Below are positions 5,543-5,633 of a stretch of DNA of 5,633 nucleotides, piece after piece. The stretch comes from Lachnospiraceae bacterium (GTDB lineage Bacteria > Bacillota > Clostridia > Lachnospirales > Lachnospiraceae), in the NCBI GenBank assembly GCA_021204285.1, contig JAJPZP010000270.1, positions 1 through 5,633 on the forward strand, given 5' to 3'. A program made the translations under genes and the position numbers. Position 1 is the first letter of the stretch; every line of letters starts with the position of its first letter. Under the pieces are notes generated by a model. That model was not told where the DNA came from. It was given only the letters and a program-made list of their open reading frames with translations, and made no database searches.

Positions 5543-5633
5543 TCAGTCTAATTTATATGTTTTATAAATTTTTCCCTCCAGATTCTTCCAGAGATACAAC
5601 CGTTCCTCATAGCTCATGTAACTGTGTTCACTG
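5543..5633 (-). CDS. C-terminal tail of an unidentified protein (5' end outside window)
   Basis: An open minus-strand frame enters from the right edge and ends at TGA (5545-5543). Its last 29 residues include SYMSYEERLYLWKNLEGK and end in KTYKLD. The mix of aromatic, Leu and charged residues looks like a real amphipathic C-terminus, and the stop falls just before the importer promoter, as expected for a gene end. No domain can be recognised from so little, so I assign no function. The frame contains an internal ATG but no ribosome binding site before it. No terminator is visible between this stop and the importer promoter, so transcription may read through into the importer. Confidence 0.45.
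   Translation of the reverse strand, partial: SEHSYMSYEERLYLWKNLEGKIYKTYKLD

Overview
The window looks like chromosomal DNA from a low-to-mid-GC Firmicute, most likely a clostridial gut anaerobe of the Lachnospiraceae type. This inference rests on strong AGGAGG ribosome binding sites, SigA-type -35/-10 promoters, a DUF1292 protein, a DapL-like aminotransferase, a lipoprotein with a very acidic tether and GC-rich third codon positions. I see no mobile element, CRISPR array, rRNA or tRNA. No stretch over 300 bases lacks a gene; the longest gene-free stretch is about 195 bases.

Layout from left to right. Positions 1-1528 (minus strand) hold a two-gene operon: a DapL-like PLP aminotransferase, then a YdcF-like DUF218 protein that overlaps it by 4 bases (ATGA) and runs off the left edge. 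Positions 1529-1723 are a divergent promoter region. Positions 1724-2077 (plus strand) hold a DUF1292 protein with four N-terminal cysteines. It converges on smpB (minus), with only 11 bases between the stop codons. secG lies upstream of smpB on the same strand, separated from it by a good intrinsic terminator; the rnr gene often found between them is absent. Positions 2966-5437 (minus) hold a complete polar amino acid ABC importer in the order binding lipoprotein, permease, ATPase. At the right edge there is the tail of an unidentified minus-strand reading frame.

The importer is the most informative part. The binding protein has a perfect AGGAGG and an ATG start. The permease starts with TTG and the ATPase with GTG. 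A perfect 14-bp hairpin lies between the binding protein and permease genes. This arrangement should give much more binding protein than membrane complex. A near-perfect CcpA-type cre palindrome overlaps the -35 of the operon promoter, suggesting control by carbon supply. secG has its own promoter, whose -35 box begins on the stop codon of the ATPase gene.

I found no clear new biological system. The best leads are the structured region between the binding protein and permease genes, where the hairpin could trade partners with the permease ribosome binding site, and the cysteine-containing N-terminus of the DUF1292 protein. Several start codons were revised from the longest reading frame on the basis of ribosome binding sites (smpB, secG, binding protein).
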